Source: Streptomyces canus
Lineage (GTDB): Bacteria; Actinomycetota; Actinomycetes; Streptomycetales; Streptomycetaceae
Reading direction: 5' to 3'
NCBI RefSeq assembly: GCF_030816965.1
Contig: NZ_JAUSYQ010000002.1
Span: forward strand, 9,414,001 to 9,478,000
DNA length: 64,000 nt
In this document: piece after piece, positions 6,782 to 15,859 of the stretch
How the letters are laid out: each line of letters begins with the position of its first letter
How positions within the stretch are numbered: position 1 is the stretch's first letter
The notes under the pieces: model-generated
The model's input: the letters and a program-made list of their open reading frames with translations, nothing else
The model's database searches: none
What the model was told of the DNA's origin: nothing
Made by a program: the position numbers and the translations under genes

Positions 6782-7453
6782 ATGTCCGCCGTCCTGCCGC
6801 CCCTGCCACCGCTGCCGACTCCCCCGGATCCCAGTGGGGAACCCGAGCTGCTCCAGCTCGGCCTCCGCGACGACGAGTCCTGCCTGCGCGCCGACGCCGC
6901 GCGCAACCGGGCCCGTCTCCTGGAGGCGGCCACCCGCCTGGTCGCGGAACACGGAGCGGCCGGAGTCACGATGGAGGCGGTGGCCGCGGCCGCATCGGTC
7001 GGCAAGGGCACCGTCTTCCGCCGGTTCGGCGACCGCACCGGCCTGCTGACGGCACTGCTCGACCACTCCGAGCGCAACTTCCAGGCGGCCTTCCTCAGCG
7101 GCCCCGCCCCGCTCGGGCCCGGCGCACCGCCCGTCGACCGGCTGCGCGCGTTCGGCCACGCCCTCCTGCGCCGGTCCGGCGACCAGATGGACCTGATGCT
7201 GGCCGCCGAGCCGAGCCCGGAGCGCCGCTTCACCCCCGCGCCCCGCCAGGTGCACCACAGCCACGTGACCCTGCTGCTGCGCCAGGCACGCCCGGAAGCG
7301 GACTGCGAAGTGCTCGCCCAGGCCCTGATGGGCTACCTCGATCCCGCCACCATCCATCACCTCACCCGGAGGCGCGGCATGCCACTGGAGCGCCTGGGAA
7401 AGGGCTGGGACGACCTCGTCGCCCGGCTCACCTGCACCGATCCGCCGCGGTGA
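6782..7453 (+). CDS. TetR-family transcriptional regulator
   Basis: A 223-residue TetR repressor. A proline-rich tail of about 30 residues precedes the helix-turn-helix: ARNRARLLEAATRLVAEHGA, then VTMEAVAAAASVGKGTVFRRFG (recognition helix about residues 70-83). The C-terminal ligand domain contains MDLMLAAEPSPERRF. The ATG at 6782 sits just after the promoter; there is only weak ribosome-site complementarity. It faces the FMN reductase gene across two matched palindromes, the classic layout of a repressor that controls itself and a detoxifying enzyme. Confidence 0.9.
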   Translation: MSAVLPPLPPLPTPPDPSGEPELLQLGLRDDESCLRADAARNRARLLEAATRLVAEHGAAGVTMEAVAAAASVGKGTVFRRFGDRTGLLTALLDHSERNFQAAFLSGPAPLGPGAPPVDRLRAFGHALLRRSGDQMDLMLAAEPSPERRFTPAPRQVHHSHVTLLLRQARPEADCEVLAQALMGYLDPATIHHLTRRRGMPLERLGKGWDDLVARLTCTDPPR

Positions 7454-7500
7454 GGTCGGGCCGCGCCCCGGTCAGGTACACCGTCACAGCTTCTGCAAAG

Positions 7501-8547
7501 ATGACGACCGTCATGGTGCAGATACCGAAAACGCCCGCGCCCGTTTCCCCGGCGACGCGCTCGGTTCCCACGAGCGCCGATGTGGCCCGCCTGGCCGGCG
7601 TCTCACGAGCGACCGTCTCCTACGTCCTCAACAACACCAGCGCCGTCCGGATCAGCGAGCCCACGCGCCGCCGCGTCCACGAGGCCGCGAAGGAACTCGG
7701 GTACGTGCCGCACGCGGCCGCCCGCAGCCTGCGCGCCGGCCACAGCCGGATGGTCCTGATGCCCGCCCCGTCCATCCCGGTCGGCCCGCTCTACAGCCAG
7801 TTCATCAGTGAACTCCAGTGGGCCCTGGGCCGGTTGGACTACACCGTCGTGCAGTACGGCAGCGTCGGCCTGCAGGGCGACGAGGCCGCCCGTGCCTGGG
7901 CCGAGCTGCGCCCGGTCGCGGTCCTGGTGCCCGGCGCGGGACTCGGCCCGCAGGGCGTGGCCCTGCTCCGGCGCTCCGGTGCCCGGGTGGTGGTCACCCT
8001 CGGTCCCGAGGCGGTCGAGGGGGCCCACGCCCTGCTCATGGACCACGCGGGCGTCGGCCACAGCGCCGCCACCCACCTGTACGCCCGCGGCCGGCGCCGC
8101 ATCGGCGTGGTGGTGCCCGAGGAGGCCGGTCTGGAGGCCTTCTCACTGCCCCGGCTGGCAGGTGTGCGCAGGGCCCTGCACGGTACCGACGCCACGCTGA
8201 CCGAGCTGCCCCTCGCCTACGAGGAGCAGGCCGCGGCCAAGCTCGCCGTCCGCTGGCGCGACCTCGGCCTCGACGCCGTGTTTGCGTACAACGACGAGTA
8301 CGCGATGCTGTTAATGCGTGCCCTCCAGGACGAGGGCATCCGCATCCCGGAGGACACCGCGGTGATCGGCGCCGACGACCTGCTCCTCGGCCGGCTGCTG
8401 CGGCCCCGGCTGAGCACGGTCCATCTCGAGCTGCCGTCCGGCCGCGACCTCGCCGAACTGGTCGACCGCGCGGTGCGCGAACCGGGCGCCGCGACCGAGA
8501 CGCACACGGTGCTGGGAGCCACGGTCGTGCACCGCGACTCCAGCTGA
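7501..8547 (+). CDS. LacI-type regulator of the pobA operon
   Basis: A 348-residue LacI/GalR regulator. The DNA-binding head is TSADVARLAGVSRATVSYVL (about residues 22-41) followed by RRRVHEAAKELGYVPHAAA, and the core is a periplasmic-binding fold ending with EDTAVIGADDLLLGRLLRPR. The ATG at 7501 is the first plausible start; another at 7513 is nearly as good and neither has a strong ribosome site. It lies only 16 bp before pobA and reads the same way, so it probably controls the three-gene aromatic operon. That is odd, since known pobA regulators are AraC or IclR types and LacI proteins usually sense sugars. Confidence 0.88.
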   Translation: MTTVMVQIPKTPAPVSPATRSVPTSADVARLAGVSRATVSYVLNNTSAVRISEPTRRRVHEAAKELGYVPHAAARSLRAGHSRMVLMPAPSIPVGPLYSQFISELQWALGRLDYTVVQYGSVGLQGDEAARAWAELRPVAVLVPGAGLGPQGVALLRRSGARVVVTLGPEAVEGAHALLMDHAGVGHSAATHLYARGRRRIGVVVPEEAGLEAFSLPRLAGVRRALHGTDATLTELPLAYEEQAAAKLAVRWRDLGLDAVFAYNDEYAMLLMRALQDEGIRIPEDTAVIGADDLLLGRLLRPRLSTVHLELPSGRDLAELVDRAVREPGAATETHTVLGATVVHRDSS

Positions 8548-8563
8548 CGCAGGGAGGCCTGCC

Positions 8564-9742
8564 ATGCGCACCACGGTCGGGATCATCGGCGGCGGCCCCG
8601 CCGGACTGCTCCTCGCCCGCGTGCTGCACCGGGCGGGGATCGACTGTGTGGTGCTGGAGAGCAGGACGCGGGAGTACGTCGAGCACCGTCAGCGTGCCGG
8701 GATGCTGGAGCAGGGCACGGTCGACGCCCTGCGCGCGTGCGGCGCCGCCGAGCGTCTGGAGACCGAGGGACTGGTCCACCAGGGCATCGAGCTGCGGTTC
8801 GCGGGGGAGCGGCACCACATCGACTTCCCCGTCCTCACCGGTGGCCGCACGGTCACGGTCTACGCCCAGACCGAGATCGTGAAGGATCTCGTCGCGCTCC
8901 AGCTGGACGAGGGGCCACCGCTGTTGTTCGAGGCGGAGGCTCTGGCGGTCGAGAAGCCGGAGAGCGACGCCCCTGTCGTGCGGTTCCTGCACGAGGGCCG
9001 CGAACAGACGCTGACCTGCGACTGGATCGCGGGCTGCGACGGCTTCCACGGCATCTCCCGGGAGGCCTTCCCGGCGGCGACGAGCCGGACGTACGAGCAT
9101 GACTATCCGTACTCCTGGCTCGGGATCCTCGCCGATGTCCCGCCGTCCTGCGAGGAGTTGATCTACGCTCGTGGCGAGCGCGGTTTCGCCCTGCACAGCA
9201 TGCGCTCGCCCGCCGTCTCCCGGCTCTACCTCCAGGTCCCGAACGGTACCGATCCCGACGACTGGTCCGACGAGCGGATCTGGGACGAGCTCGCGGACCG
9301 CTTCGCGATCGACGCCGAATGGACACTGAAGCGCGGCCCCATCGCCGCCAAGTCGGTGACGTCCATGCGCAGTTACGTCCACGAACCGATGCGCCACGGC
9401 CGACTCCTGCTGGCCGGCGACGCCGCGCACATCGTGCCGCCGACCGGGGCCAAGGGCCTCAACCTCGCCGTGTCCGACGTATCCGTACTCGCCCGGGCCC
9501 TGATCGAACTGCTCCGCACGGGATCGACACAACTGATCGACCGATATTCGAAGTTGTGTCTTTCTCGTGTGTGGCAGGCCACGCGGTTCTCGTACGACAT
9601 GACTAGGATGTTGCACGCTCAACCAAATGGGGATGCGTTCGAGAGTCGGATGCAGCTCGCACGGCTGCGCCGCATCACCGCATCCCGCCACGCGGCCGCC
9701 GAACTGGCCGCGAACTACACGGGACTACCGCTCCCGGTGTGA
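8564..9742 (+). CDS. pobA: 4-Hydroxybenzoate 3-monooxygenase
   Basis: This 392-residue flavoprotein matches PobA over its full length. It hydroxylates 4-hydroxybenzoate to protocatechuate using NADPH, FAD and oxygen. Marks: FAD loop IIGGGPAGLLLARVLHRAGI at residues 6-25, the family signature EHRQRAGMLEQGTVDAL near residues 44-60, the DG motif WIAGCDGFHGISR near residues 152-164, and the second FAD motif LLLAGDAAHIVPPTGAKGLN near residues 280-299. GGGAGG-type ribosome site 8 bases before the ATG. It is the middle gene of LacI regulator, pobA, aldehyde dehydrogenase. Protocatechuate ring-cleavage genes are not in this window. Confidence 0.95.
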   Translation: MRTTVGIIGGGPAGLLLARVLHRAGIDCVVLESRTREYVEHRQRAGMLEQGTVDALRACGAAERLETEGLVHQGIELRFAGERHHIDFPVLTGGRTVTVYAQTEIVKDLVALQLDEGPPLLFEAEALAVEKPESDAPVVRFLHEGREQTLTCDWIAGCDGFHGISREAFPAATSRTYEHDYPYSWLGILADVPPSCEELIYARGERGFALHSMRSPAVSRLYLQVPNGTDPDDWSDERIWDELADRFAIDAEWTLKRGPIAAKSVTSMRSYVHEPMRHGRLLLAGDAAHIVPPTGAKGLNLAVSDVSVLARALIELLRTGSTQLIDRYSKLCLSRVWQATRFSYDMTRMLHAQPNGDAFESRMQLARLRRITASRHAAAELAANYTGLPLPV

Positions 9743-9772
9743 GTCCCACCGGTGATCGAACGGAGAGCCGTC

Positions 9773-11209
9773 ATGTCATTGCTCGCCCCCAAGAGCTGGC
9801 AGCCCCACCCCCTTTCGGGACCTGCGTACGCAGTCACCGAGCCCGCCACCGGCGACACGCTCGCCACCGTCACCCTCGCCGGCGCCGAGGACGTGGAGCG
9901 CTCCGCGGCGGCCGCCCGTGCCGCCCAGACCGAATGGGCCCGGCTCCCGCACTTCGTGCGGGCCGGGGTGCTGCGCAAGGCCGGTGACCTGTTCTCCGCC
10001 CACGCCGACGAACTGCGCGAGTGGCTCGTCCGCGAGTCCGGGTCCATCCCCGGCAAGGCCGACTTCGAACTGCACGTGGCCGCCCAGGAGTGCTACGAGG
10101 CCGCCGCCCTCGCCTCCCGCCCCGCAGGCCAGGTCCTGCCCACCGAGGCGCCCCGCCTGTCCTACACGCGCCGGGTCCCGGTCGGCGTCGTGGGCGTGAT
10201 CGCGCCCTTCAACGCTCCGCTGATCCTCTCGATCCGCTCCGTCGCCCCGGCCCTGGCGCTGGGGAACGCGGTGATCCTGAAGCCGGACCCGCGCACCGCG
10301 GTCTGCGGCGGCCTCTCGCTCGCCGCCGTCTTCGCCGAGGCCGGGCTGCCCGAAGGGCTGTTCCACGTCCTGCCCGGCGGCCCCGATGTCGGCCAGGCCC
10401 TGGTCGCCGACCCGCGCGTCCCCGTCATCTCCTTCACCGGATCGACCGCGGCGGGCCGCGCGGTGGGGGAGGCGGCGGGACGACACCTCAAGCGCGCCCA
10501 CCTGGAACTCGGCGGCAACTCCGCGCTGATCGTCCTGGAGGACGCCGACATCGAGGCCGTCATCTCCACGGCGGCCTGGGGATCCTTCTTCCACCAGGGC
10601 CAGATCTGCATGACGACCGGCCGCCACCTCGTCCATGACTCGCTGTACGAGGAGTACGTCGAGCGCCTGGCCGCCAAGGCCGACTCCCTCGCCGTCGGCG
10701 ACCCCCACCGGGAACAGGTCCACCTGGGCCCGATCATCGACGACAACCAGCTCGCCAAGGTGCGCGGCCTGGTCGAGGCCAGCACCGCCCAGGGCGCCAA
10801 GCTGGCGGCCGGTGGCACGCACGAGAAGCTCTTCTACCGCCCGACGGTCCTCGCGGGCCTCGACGACAGCACGCCGGCCTACGCGGAGGAGGTGTTCGGC
10901 CCCGTCGCACCCGTACGGTCCTTCAGTACGGTCGACGAGGCCGCCGCCCTGGCCGCCGCGGGGCCGTACGGCCTCTCGCTCGGCATCGTCACCGGGGACG
11001 CGGCCCGCGGTCTCGACCTGGCGGAGCGGATTCCCACCGGCATCGTGCACATCAACGACCAGACCGTGAACGACGAGGCGGTCGCGCCCTTCGGCGGGAT
11101 CGCCGCGTCCGGCACCGGCGCTCGCTTCGGCGGTGAGGCCAATGTGGAGGCCTTCACCGACGTGCGCTGGACGACGGTACGCGCGGACGTGGCGGCCTAC
11201 CCCTTCTAG
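9773..11209 (+). CDS. Aromatic aldehyde dehydrogenase (benzaldehyde/vanillin type)
   Basis: A 478-residue NAD(P)-dependent aldehyde dehydrogenase, close to the benzaldehyde and vanillin dehydrogenases. Marks: VGVIAPFNAPLILSIRS near residue 145, SFTGSTAAGR near 222, the general-base Glu in LELGGNSALIVL near 250, and the catalytic Cys in GQICMTTGR near 283. GGAGAG precedes the ATG at 9773 by 6 bases; an ATG at 9752 is less well placed. The gene is 30 bp after pobA, so it most likely oxidises 4-hydroxybenzaldehyde (or vanillin) to the acid that PobA takes. It ends 3 bp from the convergent thioredoxin gene. Confidence 0.88.
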   Translation: MSLLAPKSWQPHPLSGPAYAVTEPATGDTLATVTLAGAEDVERSAAAARAAQTEWARLPHFVRAGVLRKAGDLFSAHADELREWLVRESGSIPGKADFELHVAAQECYEAAALASRPAGQVLPTEAPRLSYTRRVPVGVVGVIAPFNAPLILSIRSVAPALALGNAVILKPDPRTAVCGGLSLAAVFAEAGLPEGLFHVLPGGPDVGQALVADPRVPVISFTGSTAAGRAVGEAAGRHLKRAHLELGGNSALIVLEDADIEAVISTAAWGSFFHQGQICMTTGRHLVHDSLYEEYVERLAAKADSLAVGDPHREQVHLGPIIDDNQLAKVRGLVEASTAQGAKLAAGGTHEKLFYRPTVLAGLDDSTPAYAEEVFGPVAPVRSFSTVDEAAALAAAGPYGLSLGIVTGDAARGLDLAERIPTGIVHINDQTVNDEAVAPFGGIAASGTGARFGGEANVEAFTDVRWTTVRADVAAYPF

Positions 11210-11212
11210 GGG

Positions 11213-11599
11213 TTACTCGCCGTTCTGCTCGGCCTGGGCCTGCTGCTCGGCCACGGCCTTGCGGACCTCGGCCATGTCCAGCTTGCGGGCCTGCCCGATG
11301 ACGTCCGTCAGGGCGGATTCGGGCAGCGCGCCCGGCTGGGCGAACACCGCGACCTGGTCGCGGACGATCATCAGCGTCGGGATCGACTGGATACCGAAGG
11401 CCGCGGCCAGCTCCGGCTGCGCCTCGGTGTCCACCTTGCCGAACACCAGGTCCGGGTTGTCCTCGGCGGCCTTCTCGTAGACCGGCGCGAACTGGCGGCA
11501 CGGGCCGCACCACGACGCCCAGAAGTCGATCAGGACGAACTCGTTGTCCGTGACCGTCTGGTCGAAGTTCTCCTTGGTGAGCTCCACGGTGCTGCTCAT
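11213..11599 (-). CDS. Thioredoxin
   Basis: A 128-residue thioredoxin with the active site DFWASWCGPCRQFAPVYEKA at about residues 25-44 and the cis-proline loop SIPTLMIVRD near residues 73-82. It reduces protein disulfides in the cytoplasm. It carries an extra Glu/Gln-rich tail of about 20 residues. GAGGGATC lies 8 bases before the ATG; longer readings upstream are not supported. It is divergent from a pyridine nucleotide-disulfide oxidoreductase whose start is 146 bp away, but no classic thioredoxin reductase is present, so its electron donor is probably encoded elsewhere. Confidence 0.93.
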   Translation of the reverse strand: MSSTVELTKENFDQTVTDNEFVLIDFWASWCGPCRQFAPVYEKAAEDNPDLVFGKVDTEAQPELAAAFGIQSIPTLMIVRDQVAVFAQPGALPESALTDVIGQARKLDMAEVRKAVAEQQAQAEQNGE

Positions 11600-11744
11600 G
11601 ACGTGATCCCTCTTCCTGGTCTCGGAGCGAAGCCGTCGGCTCAACACGGCTTGTCCGCCGGGTATTCCACAGCTGTCACCACTCGGTATTGCGGCGCGCG
11701 TACCCCTGGTGGCCCGAGCGCACACCACCCACCAGACTGGGCCC

Positions 11745-13184
11745 ATGACGGAAACGGAAAACATCGCCTGCTCCACCTACGATGTAGTGGTGCTCGGTGC
11801 CGGACCCGTGGGGGAGAACGTGGCCGACCGCACCCGTGCGGCCGGCCTCTCCACCGCGGTCGTGGAGAGCGAGCTGGTCGGCGGAGAGTGCTCCTACTGG
11901 GCCTGCATGCCCAGCAAGGCCCTGCTGCGGCCGGTGATCGCCCAGGGAGACGCGCGCCGCCTGCCGGGCCTGAGCGCCTCGGTGCAGGGCCCCCTCGACA
12001 CGGCCGCGGTTCTCGCACGCCGGGACTACTTCACCTCGAACTGGAAGGACGACGGCCAGATCGGCTGGCTGGAGAGCATCGGCGCCGACCTCCACCGCGG
12101 CCACGGCCGTCTCACCGGGGAGCGCACGGTCACGGTCACCGGTCCCGACGGCATACGGAAGGTGCTGACCGCCCGGCACGCCGTGGCCCTCTGCACCGGC
12201 ACCCGGGCCGTCCTGCCGGACCTGCCGGGCCTCGACGAGGTCAAGCCGTGGACCAGCCGCGAGGCCACGAGCGCCAAGGCGGCGCCCGGACGGCTTGTCG
12301 TGGTCGGCGGGGGAGTGGTCGCCACCGAGATGGCCACGGCCTGGCAGGCACTCGGCTCGCAGGTCACCCTTCTCGTGCGCGGGAAGGGACTGCTCAACCG
12401 CATGGAGCCCTTCGCGGGCGAACTCGTCGCCGAGGCGCTCACCGAAGCGGGCGTGAACGTCCGCACCGGTACGTCGGTCGAGTCGGTCAGCCGCGACAAC
12501 GGCACGGTCGTGGTCGTCACCGGCACCGGCGACCGCATCGAGGCCGACGAGATCCTCTTCGCCACCGGTCGCGCCCCGCGCACCGACGACATCGGCCTGG
12601 ACACGATCGGCCGGGAGCCCGGCACCTGGCTGGAGGTCGACGACACCCTCCGTGTGACCGGCAGCGACTGGCTCTACGCGGTCGGCGACGTCAATCACCG
12701 CGCGCTCCTCACCCACCAGGGCAAGTACCAGGCGCGCATCGCGGGAGCGGCGATCTCCGCCCGGGCCTCCGGAGCCCCGGTCCAGGCGGATCCCTGGGGC
12801 GCCCACGCCGCGACCGCCGACCACGGCGCCGTACCCCAGGTCGTCTTCACCGACCCGGAGGCCGCCGCGGTGGGCCTCTCCCTGGCGGAGGCCGAACAGG
12901 CGGGTTACCGGGTCCGCGCGGTCGACTACGACCTCGCTTCGGTGGCGGGCGCCGGCCTCTACGGCGACGGCTACCGGGGGCGGGCCCGCATGGTCGTCGA
13001 CCTGGAACGCGAGATCCTCCTCGGCGTCACCTTCGTCGGCCCCGGCGTCGGCGAACTGATCCACTCCGCGACGATCGCCGTCGCGGGCCAGGTCCCGATC
13101 AGCAGGCTGTGGCACGCGGTCCCGTCGTACCCGACGATCAGCGAGGTGTGGCTGCGGCTCCTTGAGGCCTACCGGGACAACTAG
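11745..13184 (+). CDS. Pyridine nucleotide-disulfide oxidoreductase
   Basis: A 479-residue FAD flavoprotein of the lipoamide dehydrogenase/mercuric reductase class. FAD site VVVLGAGPVGENVADRTRAA (residues 13-32), redox disulfide GGECSYWACMPSKALLRP near 45-62 (Cys-X4-Cys), NAD(P) site LVVVGGGVVATEMATAW near 185-200, second FAD motif WLYAVGDVNHRALLTHQGKY near 305-324. The dimerisation domain lacks the usual His-Glu pair of lipoamide dehydrogenases (it ends with LWHAVPSYPTISEVWLRLLE, where only H of HAHPT-like motif is kept), so the disulfide substrate may differ. Its stop codon overlaps the stop of the convergent def gene by 3 bases. Confidence 0.88.
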   Translation: MTETENIACSTYDVVVLGAGPVGENVADRTRAAGLSTAVVESELVGGECSYWACMPSKALLRPVIAQGDARRLPGLSASVQGPLDTAAVLARRDYFTSNWKDDGQIGWLESIGADLHRGHGRLTGERTVTVTGPDGIRKVLTARHAVALCTGTRAVLPDLPGLDEVKPWTSREATSAKAAPGRLVVVGGGVVATEMATAWQALGSQVTLLVRGKGLLNRMEPFAGELVAEALTEAGVNVRTGTSVESVSRDNGTVVVVTGTGDRIEADEILFATGRAPRTDDIGLDTIGREPGTWLEVDDTLRVTGSDWLYAVGDVNHRALLTHQGKYQARIAGAAISARASGAPVQADPWGAHAATADHGAVPQVVFTDPEAAAVGLSLAEAEQAGYRVRAVDYDLASVAGAGLYGDGYRGRARMVVDLEREILLGVTFVGPGVGELIHSATIAVAGQVPISRLWHAVPSYPTISEVWLRLLEAYRDN

Positions 13185-13825
13185 GGCAGCTCGAAGCCGA
13201 GGGACGCGGCCGCCTGCTGTGGTGTCGGCTGCGTCCACCGCTCGGCCATCGCCTGGTTCGAGGACAGCGAGCGCAGCTCGGCGCGGTCGAGGTACAGCAT
13301 GCCGTCGAGGTGGTCCGTCTCGTGCTGGACGATCCGCGCGGGCCAGCCGCTGAACACCTCGTCGACCGGGCGGCCGTTCTCGTCCTCACATGTCAGCCGC
13401 ACCTGAGCAGGCCGTGCCACCACGGCCTGCCAGCCCGGCACGCTCAGACAACCCTCGAAGAACGCGGCCCGTTCCGCGCCGACGGGCTCGTACGACGGAT
13501 TGACCAGCACGCGGAACGGCTGCGGCACCCGTCCACGCGCCTCCCGCACCTCCTCGGGTACGGGCGCCGGGTCCTCGACGACCGCGATGCGCAGTGGCAC
13601 CCCCACCTGCGGGGCGGCCAGGCCCACGCCCGGCGCCGCGTGCATGGTGACGCGCAGGGCCTCGACGAAACGGGACAGGAGCGCGGCGTCCAACTGGCCG
13701 TCGTACGGCTCGGAAACGCGCCGCAGGACCGGTTCACCGGCCGTCACGATCGGCAGCGGACCGTCCGTGGCCAGGAGTTCCTCGACCAGCTCGGCAAGGG
13801 GCGCGCGATGACTCGGAGTTGCCAT
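13181..13825 (-). CDS. def: Peptide deformylase
   Basis: A 214-residue metal hydrolase that removes the formyl group from the start methionine of new proteins. All three motifs are present: GVGLAAPQVG near residues 64-73, EGCLSVPG near 125-132 (metal Cys), and QHETDHLDGMLY near 167-178 (HExxH-type metal ligands). The start at 13825 is the ATG nearest the family N-terminus; it has no strong ribosome site, and the ATG at 13846 is possible. Streptomyces carry several def genes, so this may be an accessory one. It ends head-on with the disulfide oxidoreductase, sharing CTAG between both stops. Confidence 0.95.
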   Translation of the reverse strand: MATPSHRAPLAELVEELLATDGPLPIVTAGEPVLRRVSEPYDGQLDAALLSRFVEALRVTMHAAPGVGLAAPQVGVPLRIAVVEDPAPVPEEVREARGRVPQPFRVLVNPSYEPVGAERAAFFEGCLSVPGWQAVVARPAQVRLTCEDENGRPVDEVFSGWPARIVQHETDHLDGMLYLDRAELRSLSSNQAMAERWTQPTPQQAAASLGFELP

Positions 13826-13961
13826 CGCGCCAGGATGCCATGACACCGGGCGGGACGTTGGCCTCTCGTGTGATGCAGGTCACTGCACGTCCCGGGAACT
13901 CGATGCGTCCTTCCTCCGACTACTGGACCGCTACCGTCCCCAGCCCTCGGAGAAGCCGCCG

Positions 13962-15383
13962 ATGTCCATCGTCCCCCCGACGTCCCCCACTTCCGGCTCC
14001 GCTCCAGCGGGGGGACCCTCATCCGACGAGGCCCCGCAACCGGCCGCCTCCGCGCCGGTTCCCAGCAGATGGGCCCCGCTGCGCCCGCTCGTGCTGCGTC
14101 TGCACTTCTACGCCGGCGTGTTCGTCGCGCCCTTCCTCCTCATCGCCGCGGCCACCGGCTTCCTGTACGCCGGTGCCTTCCAGGCCGAGAAGATCGTCTA
14201 CCGGGACCAGATGACCGTCGGCGCCGTCGGCGACAGCAAGCTGCCCATCACCGAGCAGGTGGCCGCCGCGCGCAAGGCCCACCCCGAGGGCACCGTCTCC
14301 GCCGTACGTCCTTCCCCCGAGGACGACGCGACGACCAGGGTGCTGCTGTCCGGGGTGAAGGGAGTCGACCCGAACCACACCCTCGCCGTGTTCGTCGACC
14401 CGTACACCGGCAAGGTCCGCGGCGCGCTCGAGCAGTACGGCTCCACCGGCGCGCTGCCGCTGCGCACCTGGATCGACGAGTTCCACCGCGACCTCCACCT
14501 CGGCGAGAACGGCCGCCTCTACAGCGAGTTCGCCGCCAGCTGGCTGTGGGTGATCGCGGGCGGCGGCATCGCGCTGTGGTTCTCCCGCCGCCGCGCCCTG
14601 CGCAAGGTCCGCGGTACCAGCGGGCGGCGCCGCACCCTCGGACTGCACGGCAGCGTGGGCGTCTGGGCCGCGGCCGGCTTCATCTTCCTGTCGGCGACCG
14701 GACTGACCTGGTCGACGTACGCAGGCGCCAACATCGACGAACTCCGCACCTCGCTGGGCCAGTCCACACCGTCGGTCTCCGCGGCCGCGGGCGGCGACCA
14801 CTCGGGCCACGGCGCGTCCGCCTCGGCCGGGGGCGCCGAGCACGGCGTGGGCCTCGACAAGGTGCTGGCCGCCGCCCGTGCCGAAGGGCTCGGCGACCCC
14901 GTCGAGATCGTCCCGCCCGCCGACGCGTCATCGACCTATGTCGTACGGCAGGTGCAGCGCAGCTGGCCCGAGAAGCAGGACGCGGTCGCCGTCGACCCGG
15001 CCACCGGCGAGGTCACCGACGTGCTGCGGTTCGCCGACCACCCGCTGCTCGCCAAGCTGACCCGCTGGGGCATCGATCTGCACACCGGCGTCCTGTTCGG
15101 GCTGGTCAACCAGATCGCCCTGATGCTTCTCGCGCTGTCGCTGGTCCTGCTGATCGTGTGGGGCTACCGCATGTGGTGGCAGCGCGGCCGCGGCTCCGCC
15201 TTCGGGCGGCCGGTCCCGCGCGGAGCCTGGCAGCAGGTCCCCCCGCAGATCCTGGTGCCCGGCGTGGTGGTCGTCGCCGTCCTCGGCTACTTCGTGCCGC
15301 TGCTCGGCATACCGCTGGCCGGCTTCATCGTCGCCGACGTGATCCTCGGCGAGGTCGCCCATCGGCGGGCAGGAAGGGCGTGA
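13962..15383 (+). CDS. PepSY-associated membrane protein
   Basis: A 473-residue PepSY_TM protein. A disordered Pro/Ser/Ala-rich tail (residues 1-40) is followed by a first membrane span VAPFLLIAAATGFLYAGAFQ, a large outer segment with PepSY-like repeats (FVDPYTGKVRGAL), then spans near residues 185-205, 225-245 and 380-445. A histidine-containing stretch, GGDHSGHGASAS, lies near residue 280. Members of this family are thought to act in iron or heme uptake and often resemble ferric reductases. It is preceded by 136 bp of open DNA and stands alone. Its actual activity is uncertain. Confidence 0.85.
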   Translation: MSIVPPTSPTSGSAPAGGPSSDEAPQPAASAPVPSRWAPLRPLVLRLHFYAGVFVAPFLLIAAATGFLYAGAFQAEKIVYRDQMTVGAVGDSKLPITEQVAAARKAHPEGTVSAVRPSPEDDATTRVLLSGVKGVDPNHTLAVFVDPYTGKVRGALEQYGSTGALPLRTWIDEFHRDLHLGENGRLYSEFAASWLWVIAGGGIALWFSRRRALRKVRGTSGRRRTLGLHGSVGVWAAAGFIFLSATGLTWSTYAGANIDELRTSLGQSTPSVSAAAGGDHSGHGASASAGGAEHGVGLDKVLAAARAEGLGDPVEIVPPADASSTYVVRQVQRSWPEKQDAVAVDPATGEVTDVLRFADHPLLAKLTRWGIDLHTGVLFGLVNQIALMLLALSLVLLIVWGYRMWWQRGRGSAFGRPVPRGAWQQVPPQILVPGVVVVAVLGYFVPLLGIPLAGFIVADVILGEVAHRRAGRA

Positions 15384-15412
15384 CGGCGGGCTGAGACGTA
15401 CGTGCTGTCCCG

Positions 15413-15859
15413 CTACGTGTTCAGGGCGGCGAGCTCCTTGTCGGCCCGCTCGGTGATGAGGCTCAGGACGCGTCCGGCGACCGCGAGGTCCTCCTCGGGG
15501 ATGCCGGCGTAGACCCGGGCGGTGATGGGGGCGGTCTCGGCGGACGTCGTCTCGAACAACTGCCGTCCGGTGCCGGTGATCCGCACCTGGGACGGCTCGT
15601 GGGGGGCCAGCAGTCCCGCGGAGATCAGCTCGTCGACCACGGAGTGCGCCTCCGTCGCGTCGATCTTCAGTGCGCCGACGAGGTCCTCGACGATGCGGTG
15701 ACGCTCGACCGGGCCCTCGGCGACGGCGGCGAGCCGCAGGGTGACGGACTGCTGGAAGGTCGCGCCGTGGCGGGCCAGGACGCTCTCGAGAAGTGCGCGG
15801 GCGGCATAGTGGGCCAGGGCTATGACACGGGGGTTGAGGACGGGAGTGGTGGTGGTCAT
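15413..15859 (-). CDS. MarR-like winged-helix protein, second gene of a pair
   Basis: A 148-residue protein predicted to be a winged-helix regulator: LRLAAVAEGPVERHRIVEDL, then DATEAHSVVDELISAGLL and a wing-like VRITGTGRQLFE, followed by a C-terminal helix with LAVAGRVLSLITERADKELA. It is shorter in obvious motifs than its upstream neighbour, a true MarR, with which it overlaps by 4 bases (ATGA), so the two are translated together. A paired, overlapping arrangement suggests that they act together or as a heterodimer; that is inference. Confidence 0.75.
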   Translation of the reverse strand: MTTTTPVLNPRVIALAHYAARALLESVLARHGATFQQSVTLRLAAVAEGPVERHRIVEDLVGALKIDATEAHSVVDELISAGLLAPHEPSQVRITGTGRQLFETTSAETAPITARVYAGIPEEDLAVAGRVLSLITERADKELAALNT

